Positions 28,840-38,112 of a DNA stretch of 64,000 bases are shown here, piece by piece. Each line of letters begins with the position of its first letter. Position 1 is the stretch's first letter. Where the stretch lies: positions 2,728,001-2,792,000 of the forward strand of contig NZ_CP006568.1 of NCBI RefSeq assembly GCF_000517405.1. Reading direction: 5' to 3'. The notes under the pieces were generated by a model. The model made no database searches. It worked only from the letters and a program-made list of their open reading frames with translations, and was not told the DNA's origin. Both the position numbers and the translations under genes were made by a program. This stretch comes from Candidatus Sodalis pierantonius str. SOPE. Its GTDB lineage: Bacteria > Pseudomonadota > Gammaproteobacteria > Enterobacterales > Enterobacteriaceae.

Positions 28840-29817
28840 AGAGGCCCAAGAGCCGGTTTGTCCAGCTGCTCGAAGCGTTCAAGGCGACTTTGTCCGCCGT
28901 AATGACGCATCGGGCGCAAATTCAACTCATGATTGAGTTCTCGTATCACCTGGTTGAGTTCGGCCAGCGAGTAGAACCTACGTTTACGCAACCGGGCCAA
29001 AACCCAGCGTTCTACCAGCTGCACAGTTGATTCTGCCTTCGCCTTGTCTTTCGGTTTTCTCGGGGCGCGCCGGTAGCACCACTGTCTCATAGTGATTTGC
29101 CAGCGCCTGGTAGCTCTGGTTTATGACCGGCTCATAGCGGTCAGGGGTGCTGACAGCGCTGCGCAGATTATCAGGTATCATCAGCTCCGGAACCCCACCC
29201 ATGAAGTGCAGGCAGCGGCTATTGACGTTGAGCCACGATGCCATGTCCTGGCCTTCGCAGGCTTCGATATACGCATAGCCTGACACGCCCATGGCAGCGA
29301 CGAAGATAGCGACCTGGCGTACGCTACCGGTCGCAGGGTTGACGATAGGTACGGTGGGGCCACAGAAGTCGATGAAGAGCTTTTCGCCAGCCTTGTTCTC
29401 CATGCGCATGGAACGCCGCTGCTTCTTTTTCCAGTCACGGAACAGTGCACAAAACTGTGAGTAACCGAGGGCATCACCGCCCACGGCGGACTGATATTCC
29501 ATCCAGAGCAGCTGTTTGGTCATGCCCTTGCGGCTTAACTCGGTATCTATATCAAGCCAGCTGGGTAAGGTATTGATAACTTTTCCGGATTTACCGGGAT
29601 AGAGCAGGCGGTCGAGGTCGACGGGGGACAGTTCCGCCGGCAATGGCCAGACCAGGTTAGCTACCGTGAATCGGCCGAGGATATCGTGCACGGTAGTACA
29701 GCCTATGCCGAGCGCTGCTGCGATAGTGCGATTCGAGCGACGCTGCTAGGATTTCATACGTAAGACATTAATATAGATGCATATTTCCGTTCTCGCTTTC
29801 TTCTTTTTACGTGCCAT
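28840..29817 (-). pseudogene. istA: IstA transposase of an IS21 element, decayed
   Basis: From ATG 29817 the frame reads MARKKKKARTEICIYINVLR, hits TAG at 29748-29746, then continues with the helix-turn-helix NRTIAAALGIGCTTVHDILG. The DDE core includes KLFIDFCGPTVPIVNP (first Asp) and GGVPELMIPDNLRSAV (second Asp). A frameshift near 29085 leads to KPKDKAKAESTVQLVERWVL, which holds the catalytic Glu region, and to RRFYSLAELNQVIRELN. The 3' end is lost at 28840. Confidence 0.88.
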
Positions 29818-29871
29818 GCCATGCCCCCGGAAGCTAAAAGTCTCCAGAGTATGGCGGAACAGAAGATGAGC

Positions 29872-29984
29872 GATCGGACAGAATCGGAATTGCTGATCGG
29901 GCGACCGGAATCAGTGATCGGATGAAATCAGAATTAGTGATCGGGTGAAATCGGAATCAGTGATCGGATGTGATCGGAACCAGC
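29872..29984. repeat. Five terminal direct repeats of the IS21 element
   Basis: Units begin GATCGG and run 23, 21, 23, 23 and 23 bp; a typical unit is GATCGGATGAAATCAGAATT plus AGT. IS21 ends are known to carry multiple ~20-bp transposase-binding repeats, which fits their place just upstream of istA. Confidence 0.8.
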
Positions 29985-30277
29985 ACCAGACCCCCACGTG
30001 TCTCGATGGCGAGGAGAGCATCAGCGCGCAGCGCTGGATTGAGCGACTGCTCGCGGAGCGTGAGGTTTGATGTCCGCACGCCACAACGCTCGCAGCGTAT
30101 GGCCGGGCTGTTCCCCGACGGGCGGCGCCACCGGCCGTTATCGCGACGCCGCTAACGGACAGTAGCGATTTTCTCCGGGCAGGGTAGACTAGGCGCACCT
30201 TAACGGCTCAGGATTTGCCGCGGGCGGCGCGCCAAGCTTAGGTTGACGGCGTCCGGGCGGAACAGAAAAACACCACC

Positions 30278-31819
30278 ATGAATTTATTGAAATCGCTGGC
30301 AGCGGTCAGCTCCATGACACTTTTCTCCCGCGTATTGGGGTTTATTCGCGATGCTATCGTGGCGCGGGTGTTTGGCGCCGGTATGGCGAGCGACGCCTTT
30401 TTTGTCGTCTTCAAAATTCCCAATCTGCTGCGGCGTATCTTCGCCGAAGGCGCTTTCTCCCAGGCGTTTGTGCCCATTTTGGCGGAATATAAGAGCCAGC
30501 AGGGGGAGGCGGCAACGCGCGTGTTTGTCGCCTATATCGCCGGCCTGCTTACGCTGGTGCTGGCGCTGGTCACCGTCGCCGGTATGCTGGCCGCGCCTTG
30601 GGTCATTATGATCACTGCGCCGGGGTTTACCGATACGCCGGAAAAATTCGCCCTGACGACCGCGCTGTTACGTGTCACCTTTCCCTATATTTTGTTAATT
30701 TCCCTTACCTCGCTGGTGGGCGCGGTACTGAATACCTGGAACCGGTTTTCGGTGCCGGCGTTCGCGCCAACGTTGCTTAACGTCAGCATGATCGGTTTCG
30801 CGCTGCTGGCGGCGCCGCTGTTTCATCCGCCGGTGATGGCGCTGGCCTGGGCGGTGGTGGCCGGCGGTGTTCTCCAGTTAGGCTATCAACTGCCGCACCT
30901 GAAAAAAATCGGCATGCTGGTGCTGCCCAGAGTGCAGTTTCGCGACGCCGGCGTATGGCGCGTGCTGCGGCAAATGGGGCCGGGCATCCTCGGCGTGTCA
31001 GTCAGCCAAATCTCGCTGATTATCAATACCATATTTGCCTCCTTTCTGGTGTCCGGTTCCGTCTCCTGGATGTATTACGCTGACCGCCTGATGGAGTTCC
31101 CTTCCGGGGTGCTGGGCGTGGCGTTGGGGACTATTCTGCTGCCCTCGTTGTCGCGCAGCTTTACCCATGGCAATCACGATGAATACTCCCGTCTGCTGGA
31201 TTGGGGATTACGCTTATGCTTCATGCTGGCGCTGCCCAGCGCGGTGGCGCTCGGCATTCTGGCGCACCCGCTGACGGTGGCGCTGTTCCAGTACGGCAAG
31301 TTTTCCGCCTTTGACGCCTTGATGACCCAGCGCGCGCTAATAGCCTACTCGGTGGGCCTGGTCGGCCTGATTTTAGTGAAAGTGTTGGCCCCGGGATTTT
31401 ACTCCCGTCAGGACATCAAAACGCCGGTGCGCGTGGCGATGATTACGCTGGTCATGACCCAACTGATGAACTTGACCTTTATCGGCCCGCTGAAACACGC
31501 CGGTTTGTCGCTGTCCATTGGCCTGGCCGCCTGTCTCAACGCCGGGCTATTGTACTGGCAGCTGCGCCGGCAAAAACTGTTTCAGCCGCAGCCGGGCTGG
31601 CTCGGCTTTTTCTGCCGTCTGATGCTAGCGGTCATTATCATGGCGGCGGCGCTGGTCGGGCTGCTGTCGGTGATGCCGGACTGGGCGCAGGGCGCCATGT
31701 TCTGGCGGCTGTTGCGCCTGATGGGCGTGGCGGCGGCAAGCGCTATTGTTTATTTCGCCACGCTGTGGTTGGTGGGGTTCCGTCCGCGCCACTTCGCGCG
31801 CTCGGTGCAGGTTCACTAA
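30278..31819 (+). CDS. murJ: Lipid II flippase MurJ
   Basis: A 513-residue polytopic inner-membrane protein of the MOP superfamily, essential for moving lipid II across the membrane for peptidoglycan synthesis. The start MNLLKSLAAVSSMTLFSRVL, the segments DAIVARVFGAGMASDAFFV and GPGILGVSVSQISLIINTIF, and the length (E. coli 511) fit well. About 14 membrane helices can be traced. The frame is intact despite the wrecked mviM upstream. It ends 98 bp before the convergent argS, an adjacency not found in E. coli. Confidence 0.96.
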   Translation: MNLLKSLAAVSSMTLFSRVLGFIRDAIVARVFGAGMASDAFFVVFKIPNLLRRIFAEGAFSQAFVPILAEYKSQQGEAATRVFVAYIAGLLTLVLALVTVAGMLAAPWVIMITAPGFTDTPEKFALTTALLRVTFPYILLISLTSLVGAVLNTWNRFSVPAFAPTLLNVSMIGFALLAAPLFHPPVMALAWAVVAGGVLQLGYQLPHLKKIGMLVLPRVQFRDAGVWRVLRQMGPGILGVSVSQISLIINTIFASFLVSGSVSWMYYADRLMEFPSGVLGVALGTILLPSLSRSFTHGNHDEYSRLLDWGLRLCFMLALPSAVALGILAHPLTVALFQYGKFSAFDALMTQRALIAYSVGLVGLILVKVLAPGFYSRQDIKTPVRVAMITLVMTQLMNLTFIGPLKHAGLSLSIGLAACLNAGLLYWQLRRQKLFQPQPGWLGFFCRLMLAVIIMAAALVGLLSVMPDWAQGAMFWRLLRLMGVAAASAIVYFATLWLVGFRPRHFARSVQVH

Positions 31820-31843
31820 ACCCTTTCCCGCGAACAAAAGCCG

Positions 31844-31860
31844 GCCCGCGCTAGGCGGGC
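31844..31860. terminator. Weak hairpin between convergent murJ and argS
   Basis: GCCCGC and GCGGGC form a 6-bp stem with a 5-base loop, 25 bp after the murJ stop. No U-run, so this is weak evidence for termination. Confidence 0.35.
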
Positions 31861-31917
31861 TGACTTACTCAACGATCGCGGCGGTCAAGGGTGGCGCAAT
31901 CCAGGGTTAAGCCCCGG

Positions 31918-33648
31918 CTACATCCGCTCGACCGTTTCGATACCCAACAGATCCAGTCCTTGTTTCAAGGTGCGCGCAGTGAGCAGCGCCAGTTGCAGAC
32001 GGCTTTGGCGTAACGCTTCGTTCTCGGCAGTCAGGATCGGACAGTGTTCGTAGAAGGCGGAAAACAGCACGGCCAAATCATAAAGATAGGCGCACAATAC
32101 GTGGGGCGTGCCGTCGCGCGCTACCGTCACAATGGCCTCCTCCAACTGCAGCAAACGAACCGCCAGCTGAGTTTCCTGCTCCACCGCCAGCCGAATAGCG
32201 CCGCTGAGCTGCTGCTCATTCTGGTCGCTGCGTTTGAATATTGAGGCGACGCGCGTGTAAGCGTATTGCATGTAGGGCGCGGTATTGCCCTCGAAACTCA
32301 GCATATTGTCCCAGTCGAAAACGTAATCGGTGGTGCGGCTTTTCGACAAATCCGCATACTTCACCGCCCCGATACCCACCACCTGCGCCAACCTTTCCAG
32401 CTCGGCGTCGTCCATGGTGGGATTTTTATCGGCAATCAGGCGGCGCGCGCGTTCCAGCGCTTCGTCCAGCAGGTCAGTGAGTTTTATGGTCCCACCGGCC
32501 CGGGTTTTAACCGGCTTGCCGTCCTTGCCCAACATCATGCCGAACATGTGATGTTCAAGCGGTACCGATTCAGGTACGTAGCCGGCCTTGCGCACGATGG
32601 TCCAGGCCTGCATCAAATGCTGATGCTGACGTGAATCGATATAGTAAATGATGCGATTGGCTTTCAGCGTTTCATAGCGGTATTTGGCGCAGGCGATATC
32701 GGTGGTGGTATAGAGGTAAGCACCATCCTTTTTCTGGATGATCACCCCCATGGGCTCGCCTTCTTTGTTTTTGAATTCCTCAAGGAACACCACGATGGCG
32801 CCTTCGCTCTCCACCGCCAGCCCTTTGGCCTTCAAATCCGCCACGATCCCGGGGAGCATGGCGTTGTACAGGCTTTCGCCCATGACGTCTTCGCGCTTGA
32901 GCGTCACGTTGAGCCGGTCATAGGTTTTCTGATTCAGCGCCATGGTGACATCCACCAGCTTGCGCCACATCCGCCGACAATACACATCGCCGCCCTGGAG
33001 CTTCACCACATAGCCGCGCGCTCGCTCGGCGAAAGCCGGCTCCTCATCATAGTGCTGTTTGGCGGCGCGATAAAAGCTTTCCAAACTGGAGAGCTGCATT
33101 TCCGCTTCACCGCCGTCCTGCACTTTTTCCAGGTAGGCAATCAGCATGCCGAACTGTGTTCCCCAATCCCCGACGTGGTTGGCCCGGATAACGTTATGGC
33201 CCAAAAACGTCAGCGTGCGCACCGAGGCGTCGCCGATGATGGTCGAACGTACATGGCCGACATGCATTTCTTTAGCGACATTGGGGGCGGAATAATCCAC
33301 CACGATGGTTTGCGGCGCGACGCTTGCAACCCCTAGACGCGGCGAAGAGAGCGCCTCGACAAGCTGATTCTCTAGCCAGCGCGGGTCGAGAAAGATATTG
33401 ATAAAACCGGGACCGGCGATGTCGACTTTGCGCGCGATGCCGTTCAAATCAAGCAAACTGACGACTTTTTCCGCCAGCGCGCGGGGCGGCAGACCGAGCC
33501 GTTTGGCGATCGCCATAACGCCATTGGCCTGATAATCGCCGAATTGAGCCTTGGCCGACTGCCGCACCTGCGCTTCGCAGTCAGCGCTCACGCCTGCGGC
33601 CACCAGCGCCTGCTGGATTTTTTCAGAGAGAAGTGTGTGGATGTTCAC
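31918..33648 (-). CDS. argS: Arginyl-tRNA synthetase
   Basis: Class I aminoacyl-tRNA synthetase charging tRNA-Arg. 576 residues (E. coli 577). Starts with GTG at 33648 (VNIHTLLSEKIQQ), behind AAAGGTATTAC. An upstream ATG at 33705 would add 19 unrelated residues. The HIGH-type motif is HVGHVRSTIIGD within VDYSAPNVAKEMHVGH. The C-terminal anticodon-binding domain ends LDLLGIETVERM as in E. coli. The frame is intact. Confidence 0.96.
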   Translation of the reverse strand: MNIHTLLSEKIQQALVAAGVSADCEAQVRQSAKAQFGDYQANGVMAIAKRLGLPPRALAEKVVSLLDLNGIARKVDIAGPGFINIFLDPRWLENQLVEALSSPRLGVASVAPQTIVVDYSAPNVAKEMHVGHVRSTIIGDASVRTLTFLGHNVIRANHVGDWGTQFGMLIAYLEKVQDGGEAEMQLSSLESFYRAAKQHYDEEPAFAERARGYVVKLQGGDVYCRRMWRKLVDVTMALNQKTYDRLNVTLKREDVMGESLYNAMLPGIVADLKAKGLAVESEGAIVVFLEEFKNKEGEPMGVIIQKKDGAYLYTTTDIACAKYRYETLKANRIIYYIDSRQHQHLMQAWTIVRKAGYVPESVPLEHHMFGMMLGKDGKPVKTRAGGTIKLTDLLDEALERARRLIADKNPTMDDAELERLAQVVGIGAVKYADLSKSRTTDYVFDWDNMLSFEGNTAPYMQYAYTRVASIFKRSDQNEQQLSGAIRLAVEQETQLAVRLLQLEEAIVTVARDGTPHVLCAYLYDLAVLFSAFYEHCPILTAENEALRQSRLQLALLTARTLKQGLDLLGIETVERM

Positions 33649-33872
33649 CGTAATACCTTTATTGCATGGGCGGGAGGCAGGCAGAGCGCTGACATTCCCT
33701 GGCAACCTGACTACGCCACCATAACCGGGCGGCCACGGTGGTCAGATCCGAAAAATAAATCATGCTTATACCATAATCGGCGGCGGGAGTCAGTAGAGCG
33801 GGTAAGACGGATTTAACGGGCGCGGAAAGTAAAGCAGGGAGGCTGCCCGCCGCGAAGCGGGAAGCGGGGGCA

Positions 33873-33998
33873 TTACCGATAGCGGCGGCGTTCTTTGCGG
33901 GAAATGCCGAGCTGATTACGATTCTTGCTGCGTAAATGCTGGATTATGGAATAGACAGCGACAATAACCAGCAACAGGCATAAAGCTAATAATAGCAT
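33873..33998 (-). CDS. Small single-span membrane peptide, 41 aa
   Basis: ATG at 33998 behind GAAGGTATATAAA opens a 41-codon frame ending TAA at 33873. The product has one hydrophobic helix (LLLALCLLLVIVAVYSII) and then a strongly basic tail (HLRSKNRNQLGISRKERRRY), so an N-out/C-in or C-in anchor is likely. It is not recognised by name. Good ribosome-binding site, membrane-helix composition and a clean start/stop make it more than a chance frame. It stands alone between argS and yecM. Confidence 0.6.
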   Translation of the reverse strand: MLLLALCLLLVIVAVYSIIQHLRSKNRNQLGISRKERRRYR

Positions 33999-34351
33999 TT
34001 TATATACCTTCGATTATTTAGGTGTCTAAAATAGCTGAAATAACCTGGACGCACAATCCGCTCGACGCGCTTTAAGAATATACCTACCTTTTACGCCTCT
34101 AATCACTTTGAAATATGAGATAAAGCTGATGTTTGTAAGTGTAATGTTAGGAAATAGGGCGAACATTACTATTTCCATTAAGTATGATAAATATTTGCCA
34201 TTAAATGCCCTCTTGCAAATTAACAGATTAATCTTAATACTCTATTGCGCGTTCGCCTGCCGTCCAACCGGAGGGGCGAAGCGGCCTACGGCGCGGTGCG
34301 CCGGGCAGGGCGCGATGCGGGGGCAAAAAAGATAAATAAGGATAAAGAAAA
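33999..34351. other. AT-rich leader region upstream of yecM
   Basis: About 350 bp, AT-rich in the first 250 bp. No supportable gene. An imperfect purine tract (AAGGATAAAG) lies right before the yecM ATG. The promoter of the 41-aa peptide (minus strand) and of yecM must lie here, but no clear -35/-10 pair stands out. Confidence 0.4.
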
Positions 34352-34912
34352 ATGAATTGGACCGACGTTCCACAATTATTGGATTTAAAAATCGATTTAG
34401 TACGTTTTGACGCCGAGCTATACGCTTTAACGAATAGATTAGGTATTTTGCCAGAAGCTTTTTTTATCGATCATATTGCCGTGCGCTGTCATCAAACCGT
34501 GACGGCGCAACGCTGGTATCAGGGTTTCTCTCAATGCGGCCGCGTTTTGAATAAAACGAAAATTAACGGTCGTAACATTGCGCTGTTTGAACTGACGACG
34601 CCGCTGGTGTTAAAAGGACAAGCAATCCATTGTATTGAGCTGCCCTGGCCCGGCGAGCGGCGATATCCCCATGAAGGATGGGAACATATTGAAATGGTGC
34701 TGCCGGGTGAAACGGATACGTTTTACCCGCGGGCGCTGGCGCTAATCTCGGAGGGGGCATTGGCCTCGCCCGATTTGCGCATCAAACAAAGCCAGCCGCG
34801 TGCTCAGGAGGACACGCTAGCCAATCCTACGCTTGCCATCAGCGATGGCCGCGTCACCGTGAAATTCCACCCTCATCGACTAAGCGATATCGTTACCGCC
34901 GGGCGCCGTTGA
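34352..34912 (+). CDS. yecM: YecM, VOC-superfamily putative metal-binding protein
   Basis: A 186-residue protein matching E. coli YecM along its length: DHIAVRCHQTVTAQRWYQGF, IELPWPGERRYPHEGWEHIE and NPTLAISDGRVTVKFHPH. The conserved His and Glu residues (DHI, GWEHIE) fit a glyoxalase/VOC-like metal site. Function unknown. The frame is intact. The neighbouring order argS-yecM-cutC is as in E. coli, read in reverse. Confidence 0.92.
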   Translation: MNWTDVPQLLDLKIDLVRFDAELYALTNRLGILPEAFFIDHIAVRCHQTVTAQRWYQGFSQCGRVLNKTKINGRNIALFELTTPLVLKGQAIHCIELPWPGERRYPHEGWEHIEMVLPGETDTFYPRALALISEGALASPDLRIKQSQPRAQEDTLANPTLAISDGRVTVKFHPHRLSDIVTAGRR

Positions 34913-34917
34913 CGTTA

Positions 34918-36007
34918 TTAGGTCAGCGACCCGCTTAGGGGGTTAGCTCTGTTGATGGCCTGCGCCATCCTCTCCAGGGCGGCGTCCAGCACCCCCCGGG
35001 TGCAGCCGAAATTGAGCCGTACAAATCGGCGCCGGCGGAGAGACCGACGCCCGCCTGTTCAAAAAAGGCGTGTGGATTGGCGACGCCCAGGCCGCTGGCG
35101 TCAATCCAGGCCAAATAGGTCGCCTCGGGGCCTGCCAGCGTCAGACCGGGCATGTCCCGCAGGCGAGCCCTGAGCCGGTCGCGATTGCGGCGCACAAGGC
35201 CAGCACATCCACGGCCGGCACCAAGCCCGCGCGCTGCGCGGCGAATTTCATGCGCAGACGCGCATTGGGTATGACCGTCACCGACGCCCCGAGTCCGGCG
35301 ATATTGAAGCTTTTCGACGGCGACATGAGAGTAATGCTGCGCTGTGCCGCGTCCTCGTCCAGGGACGCGAAGGGGATATGCCGCAGACCGGGGGTCAGCA
35401 ATAAATCGCAATGAATTTCATCCGAGCACACTAGCAGATCGTGCTCACGGGCAAAGGCCAGGTGCTGCAAAAGCTCTTCGCGACGATAGGCCCTTCCGCC
35501 GGGGTTGTGGGGATTGCACAGCATCAACAGGCGTTCGTTGCCGGACAGTGCGGGATCGGTGCCGGCGAAATCCACGCACCAGCGATCGGCATCGAGTCGC
35601 ATTGGCGCCAGCCGCTGTTCACGGCCCGCGCTGCGGGCGGCCGCGCGGAACGGCGGATAGATAGGATTGGGTATCACCACCGCCTCGTTTGCCGCGGTCA
35701 GCGCGCGGACCGCCAGATGCAGGCCGCTTACCAGCCCCGGCAGAAAAACGAGCCATTCCGCCCTGACCTCCCATTGATAGCGTTCGCGCATCCGCTGGAT
35801 GAAAATCTCGGTCAGATCCGTCGGCGATGAGCCGTAGCCAAACACGCCATGTTCGACACGGGCGCGCAACGCCTCGATAATACAGGGAGGGGAGCGAAAA
35901 TCGGTATCGGCCACCCAGAGTGGAATGACATCCCGTCCGGCGTACTTTTGCCATTTATAACTATCGCTGTGACGCCGGTCGATACATTCATCGAAGTTGA
36001 ATGCCAT
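34918..36007 (-). pseudogene. MalY/PatB-type PLP-dependent C-S lyase, frameshifted
   Basis: A fold-type I PLP enzyme (cystathionine beta-lyase/aminotransferase class). The start MAFNFDECIDRRHSDSYKWQ, PLWVADTDF, LCNPHNPGGRAY and the PLP-lysine SPSKSFNIAGL are clear. Frames shift near 35170 (DRLRARLRDMPGLTLAGPEA resumes in another frame) and near 35030, after which RRFVRLNFGCTRGVLDAALE continues in a third frame to TAA at 34918. Such enzymes release H2S or thiols from cystine/cystathionine. No counterpart lies between cutC and yecM in E. coli, so it may be an addition in this lineage. Confidence 0.88.
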
Positions 36008-36106
36008 AGTCTTTTCCCTGCACAATTAAAAACAATAACGCCGCCGTTTGATGGCATAGTGTGCTATGCCAGTAATTCAGGGCCGTCAAGAAAGGAGTAG
36101 TATACC

Positions 36107-36865
36107 ATGCCAAAACTGGAAGTTTGCTGCTATAGCGCGGAGTGCGCCATAACGGCCGAGCAAGCGGGCGCGGACCGGATTGAGCTTTGTTGTGCCCCAA
36201 AAGAAGGGGGGGTGACGCCCGGTTTTGGAACGCTACAGGCGGTACGCGACCGCGTTGCGTTGCCGGTTCATCCCATCATTCGCCCGCGCGGCGGTGATTT
36301 TTGCTACAGTGCTGCCGAGTTTGAGGTGATGCTTAATGATATCGCACAGGTCCGTGATATGGGCTTTCCGGGGCTGGTGATTGGCCTGCTTGATGCGGAC
36401 GGACACGTTGACCTGGCGCGTATGCGGCGCATTATGCACCTTGCCGGCACTATGGCGGTCACTTTTCACCGCGCCTTCGATATGTGCCTCAATCCTTATC
36501 AGGCGCTGCGGCAATTAACCGATTTAGGGGTGGCGCGCATCCTTAGTTCCGGTCAACAGCAAAGCGCGGAAACAGGTTTGGCGTTATTGAGGGAACTGAC
36601 CGAGCTGAGTCGTGGTCCAATCATTATGGCGGGAGCGGGCGTAAGATTGACTAACCTGCATAAGTTCGTGCAAAGCGGGATCCAAGAGCTGCACAGCTCC
36701 GCCGGTCAATTTGTCCCCTCCGGCATGCGCTACCGGAAAGCGGGCGTCAGCATGAGCGCCGACAGTGAAGCGGACGAGTTCAGCCGTTATCGGGTAGACG
36801 GTGAAATGGTAGCCAATATGAAACATGCGCTGACCGTGTTGCCCGTTGCGACGCGTCCGGCGTGA
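36107..36865 (+). CDS. cutC: CutC family protein
   Basis: A 252-residue TIM-barrel protein (E. coli 248). Starts MPKLEVCCYSAECAITAEQAG; conserved PIIRPRGGDFCYSAAEFEVM, AVTFHRAFDMC and IIMAGAGVRLTNL are present. It was named for copper homeostasis, but in E. coli the copper phenotype was traced to the MicL sRNA encoded in its 3' part. Intact frame; GGAG before ATG. A good terminator follows. Confidence 0.94.
   Translation: MPKLEVCCYSAECAITAEQAGADRIELCCAPKEGGVTPGFGTLQAVRDRVALPVHPIIRPRGGDFCYSAAEFEVMLNDIAQVRDMGFPGLVIGLLDADGHVDLARMRRIMHLAGTMAVTFHRAFDMCLNPYQALRQLTDLGVARILSSGQQQSAETGLALLRELTELSRGPIIMAGAGVRLTNLHKFVQSGIQELHSSAGQFVPSGMRYRKAGVSMSADSEADEFSRYRVDGEMVANMKHALTVLPVATRPA
36592..36620 (+). promoter_or_regulatory. 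Candidate sigma-E promoter inside cutC
   Basis: GGAACTG (36592-36598), a 17-bp spacer and TCCAA (36616-36620) resemble the sigma-E consensus (GGAACTT, about 16 bp, TCnnA). It would start a transcript near 36627 running to the cutC terminator, about 320 nt, close to the roughly 300-nt primary MicL of E. coli. Motif-based inference only. Confidence 0.45.
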
Positions 36866-36949
36866 TAACCGATTTTGCCGTGCACACGCTTAAACCCACG
36901 TGATGCTTGCAAGTACCAAGCCCCAACCTCTTGTTGGGGCTTCTTTTTA
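36627..36949 (+). ncRNA. micL: Candidate MicL sRNA from the 3' part of cutC
   Basis: In E. coli, sigma-E drives MicL from within cutC and the RNA ends at the cutC terminator, being processed to a short form that represses lpp. Here a sigma-E-like promoter at 36592-36620 and the terminator at 36918-36949 have the same geometry. I did not recognise the seed sequence itself, so this rests on position. Confidence 0.4.
36918..36949 (+). terminator. Rho-independent terminator after cutC
   Basis: AAGCCCCAAC and GTTGGGGCTT form a perfect 10-bp stem with loop CTCTT, followed by CTTTTTAT. It lies 52 bp after the cutC stop. Confidence 0.9.
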
Positions 36950-37140
36950 TCTCGCGTTAAACGCTCTTAGCGGCTTTCCTGGCCCGATGCTATGACGACT
37001 GGCCCTCACACCCTTAGCCCCCGCGTCGGCCACCGGACGCGTCAGCGCGCCTGCCGTAATCGATGATGGGGCGCAGAGTAGCGGTGAGAGAGCGCAGATC
37101 GGCGTCGAAGAGGCGCTTAGGCCCCACGCACCGTTTGCCG

Positions 37141-38112
37141 TCAGGGTTTCTCCGCCACGATAACCGCCCGCAGCGGAGCGGGGTGGCCCTCGATGGTCAA
37201 TCGCGGGTCGTCGGGGTGCAGGAAATCCGCCAGGGATTCGCTGGTCATCCACGTCGTGCGCCGCTGTTCATCAGTGTTGGTCACCGACATATCCACCTGA
37301 CGCACGTTCACAAACCCGCATTTTTCCAGCCAGCCGATCAGAGCGGCGGGGGAGGGAATGAAGTAGACATTGCGCATTTGGGCGTAACGCTCCCCGGGGA
37401 CCAGCACCTGGTTCTGGTCGCCTTCGATCACCAGGGTTTCCAACACCAGTTCACCGCCGCTAACCAATTGATTTTTCAACTGTAACAAATGATCGAGCGG
37501 CGAGCGGCGATGATACAGCACCCCCATGGAAAACACGGTGTCAAAGGCGGCCAATTCCGGTAACTGCTCAATGCCCAACGGCAGCAGATGCGCCCGTAAA
37601 TCACCGCCGAGCAGCTTGCGCACCGCGGTAAATTGGCAATAAAACACCTGCATCGGATCGATGCCGACCGCCAGCTGCGCGCCGGCGCCAACCATCCGCC
37701 ACAGGTGGTAACCGTTGCCGCAGCCTACATCCAGGATAAGCCGGCCGGCCAGCGGCGCGATATGCAGCACCACGCGTTCCCATTTCCAGTCAGAGCGCCA
37801 TTCGGTGTCGATAGTGACGCCATGAAGCGAAAAGGGGCCTTTACACCACGGCATCAGCTGGCGCAGCAGGGATTCGATCCCCGACTGCTGGCCGACGGGT
37901 AGCGGCGGATGGCTGTCCGCGCTTACGCCGTGCAGCAGATCCAGACGCGCGGAGGTCAGCGTCGGCAGTTTTTCCATCGCGTTAAACCACTGGGTAAACT
38001 TGCCGTGCAACGAAGTGTGCTCCCACTCGCTCAGTTGTGCGGGCAGGGTATTGAGCCAGTGGCTCAATGGACTCTTGGCGATAAGCTGATAAAAATCGGC
38101 AAACTGACTCAC
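37141..38112 (-). CDS. cmoB: tRNA U34 carboxymethyltransferase CmoB
   Basis: Transfers a carboxymethyl group from carboxy-S-adenosylmethionine to 5-hydroxyuridine at tRNA position 34, giving cmo5U. 323 residues, the same as E. coli. The SAM-type fold shows LDVGCGNGYHLWRM and later VFSMGVLYHRRSPLDHL. The frame is intact. Its ATG overlaps the cmoA stop (ATGA), so the two are translationally coupled. cmoA is broken, leaving CmoB without its usual cofactor supply. Confidence 0.95.
   Translation of the reverse strand: MSQFADFYQLIAKSPLSHWLNTLPAQLSEWEHTSLHGKFTQWFNAMEKLPTLTSARLDLLHGVSADSHPPLPVGQQSGIESLLRQLMPWCKGPFSLHGVTIDTEWRSDWKWERVVLHIAPLAGRLILDVGCGNGYHLWRMVGAGAQLAVGIDPMQVFYCQFTAVRKLLGGDLRAHLLPLGIEQLPELAAFDTVFSMGVLYHRRSPLDHLLQLKNQLVSGGELVLETLVIEGDQNQVLVPGERYAQMRNVYFIPSPAALIGWLEKCGFVNVRQVDMSVTNTDEQRRTTWMTSESLADFLHPDDPRLTIEGHPAPLRAVIVAEKP

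Larger units (their letters stand above)
28840..29984 (-). mobile_element. IS21 family element, truncated
   Basis: Contains a decayed istA reading on the minus strand and, beyond its start, an array of five terminal repeats (29872-29984). istB and the other end are missing, cut at the IS256 scrap. It lies inside mviM. Confidence 0.8.
27914..30070 (+). pseudogene. mviM: Gfo/Idh/MocA-family oxidoreductase MviM, interrupted by IS debris
   Basis: The N-terminal NAD(P)-binding fold (TLRIGIIGLGGIAQKVYLPLL) and the EKP-like motif DKPLAAALEQAE match E. coli MviM. Coding sequence is intact to about residue 290 (QIPTYPISCS), where a 57-bp IS256 end and an IS21 remnant follow. At about 29999-30070 the frame LDGEESISAQRWIERLLAEREV ends in TGA. 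Its pattern GE...AQR....R aligns with the E. coli MviM tail, so I take it as the detached C-terminus. Upstream of murJ as in E. coli. Function in E. coli is not well defined. Confidence 0.82.
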
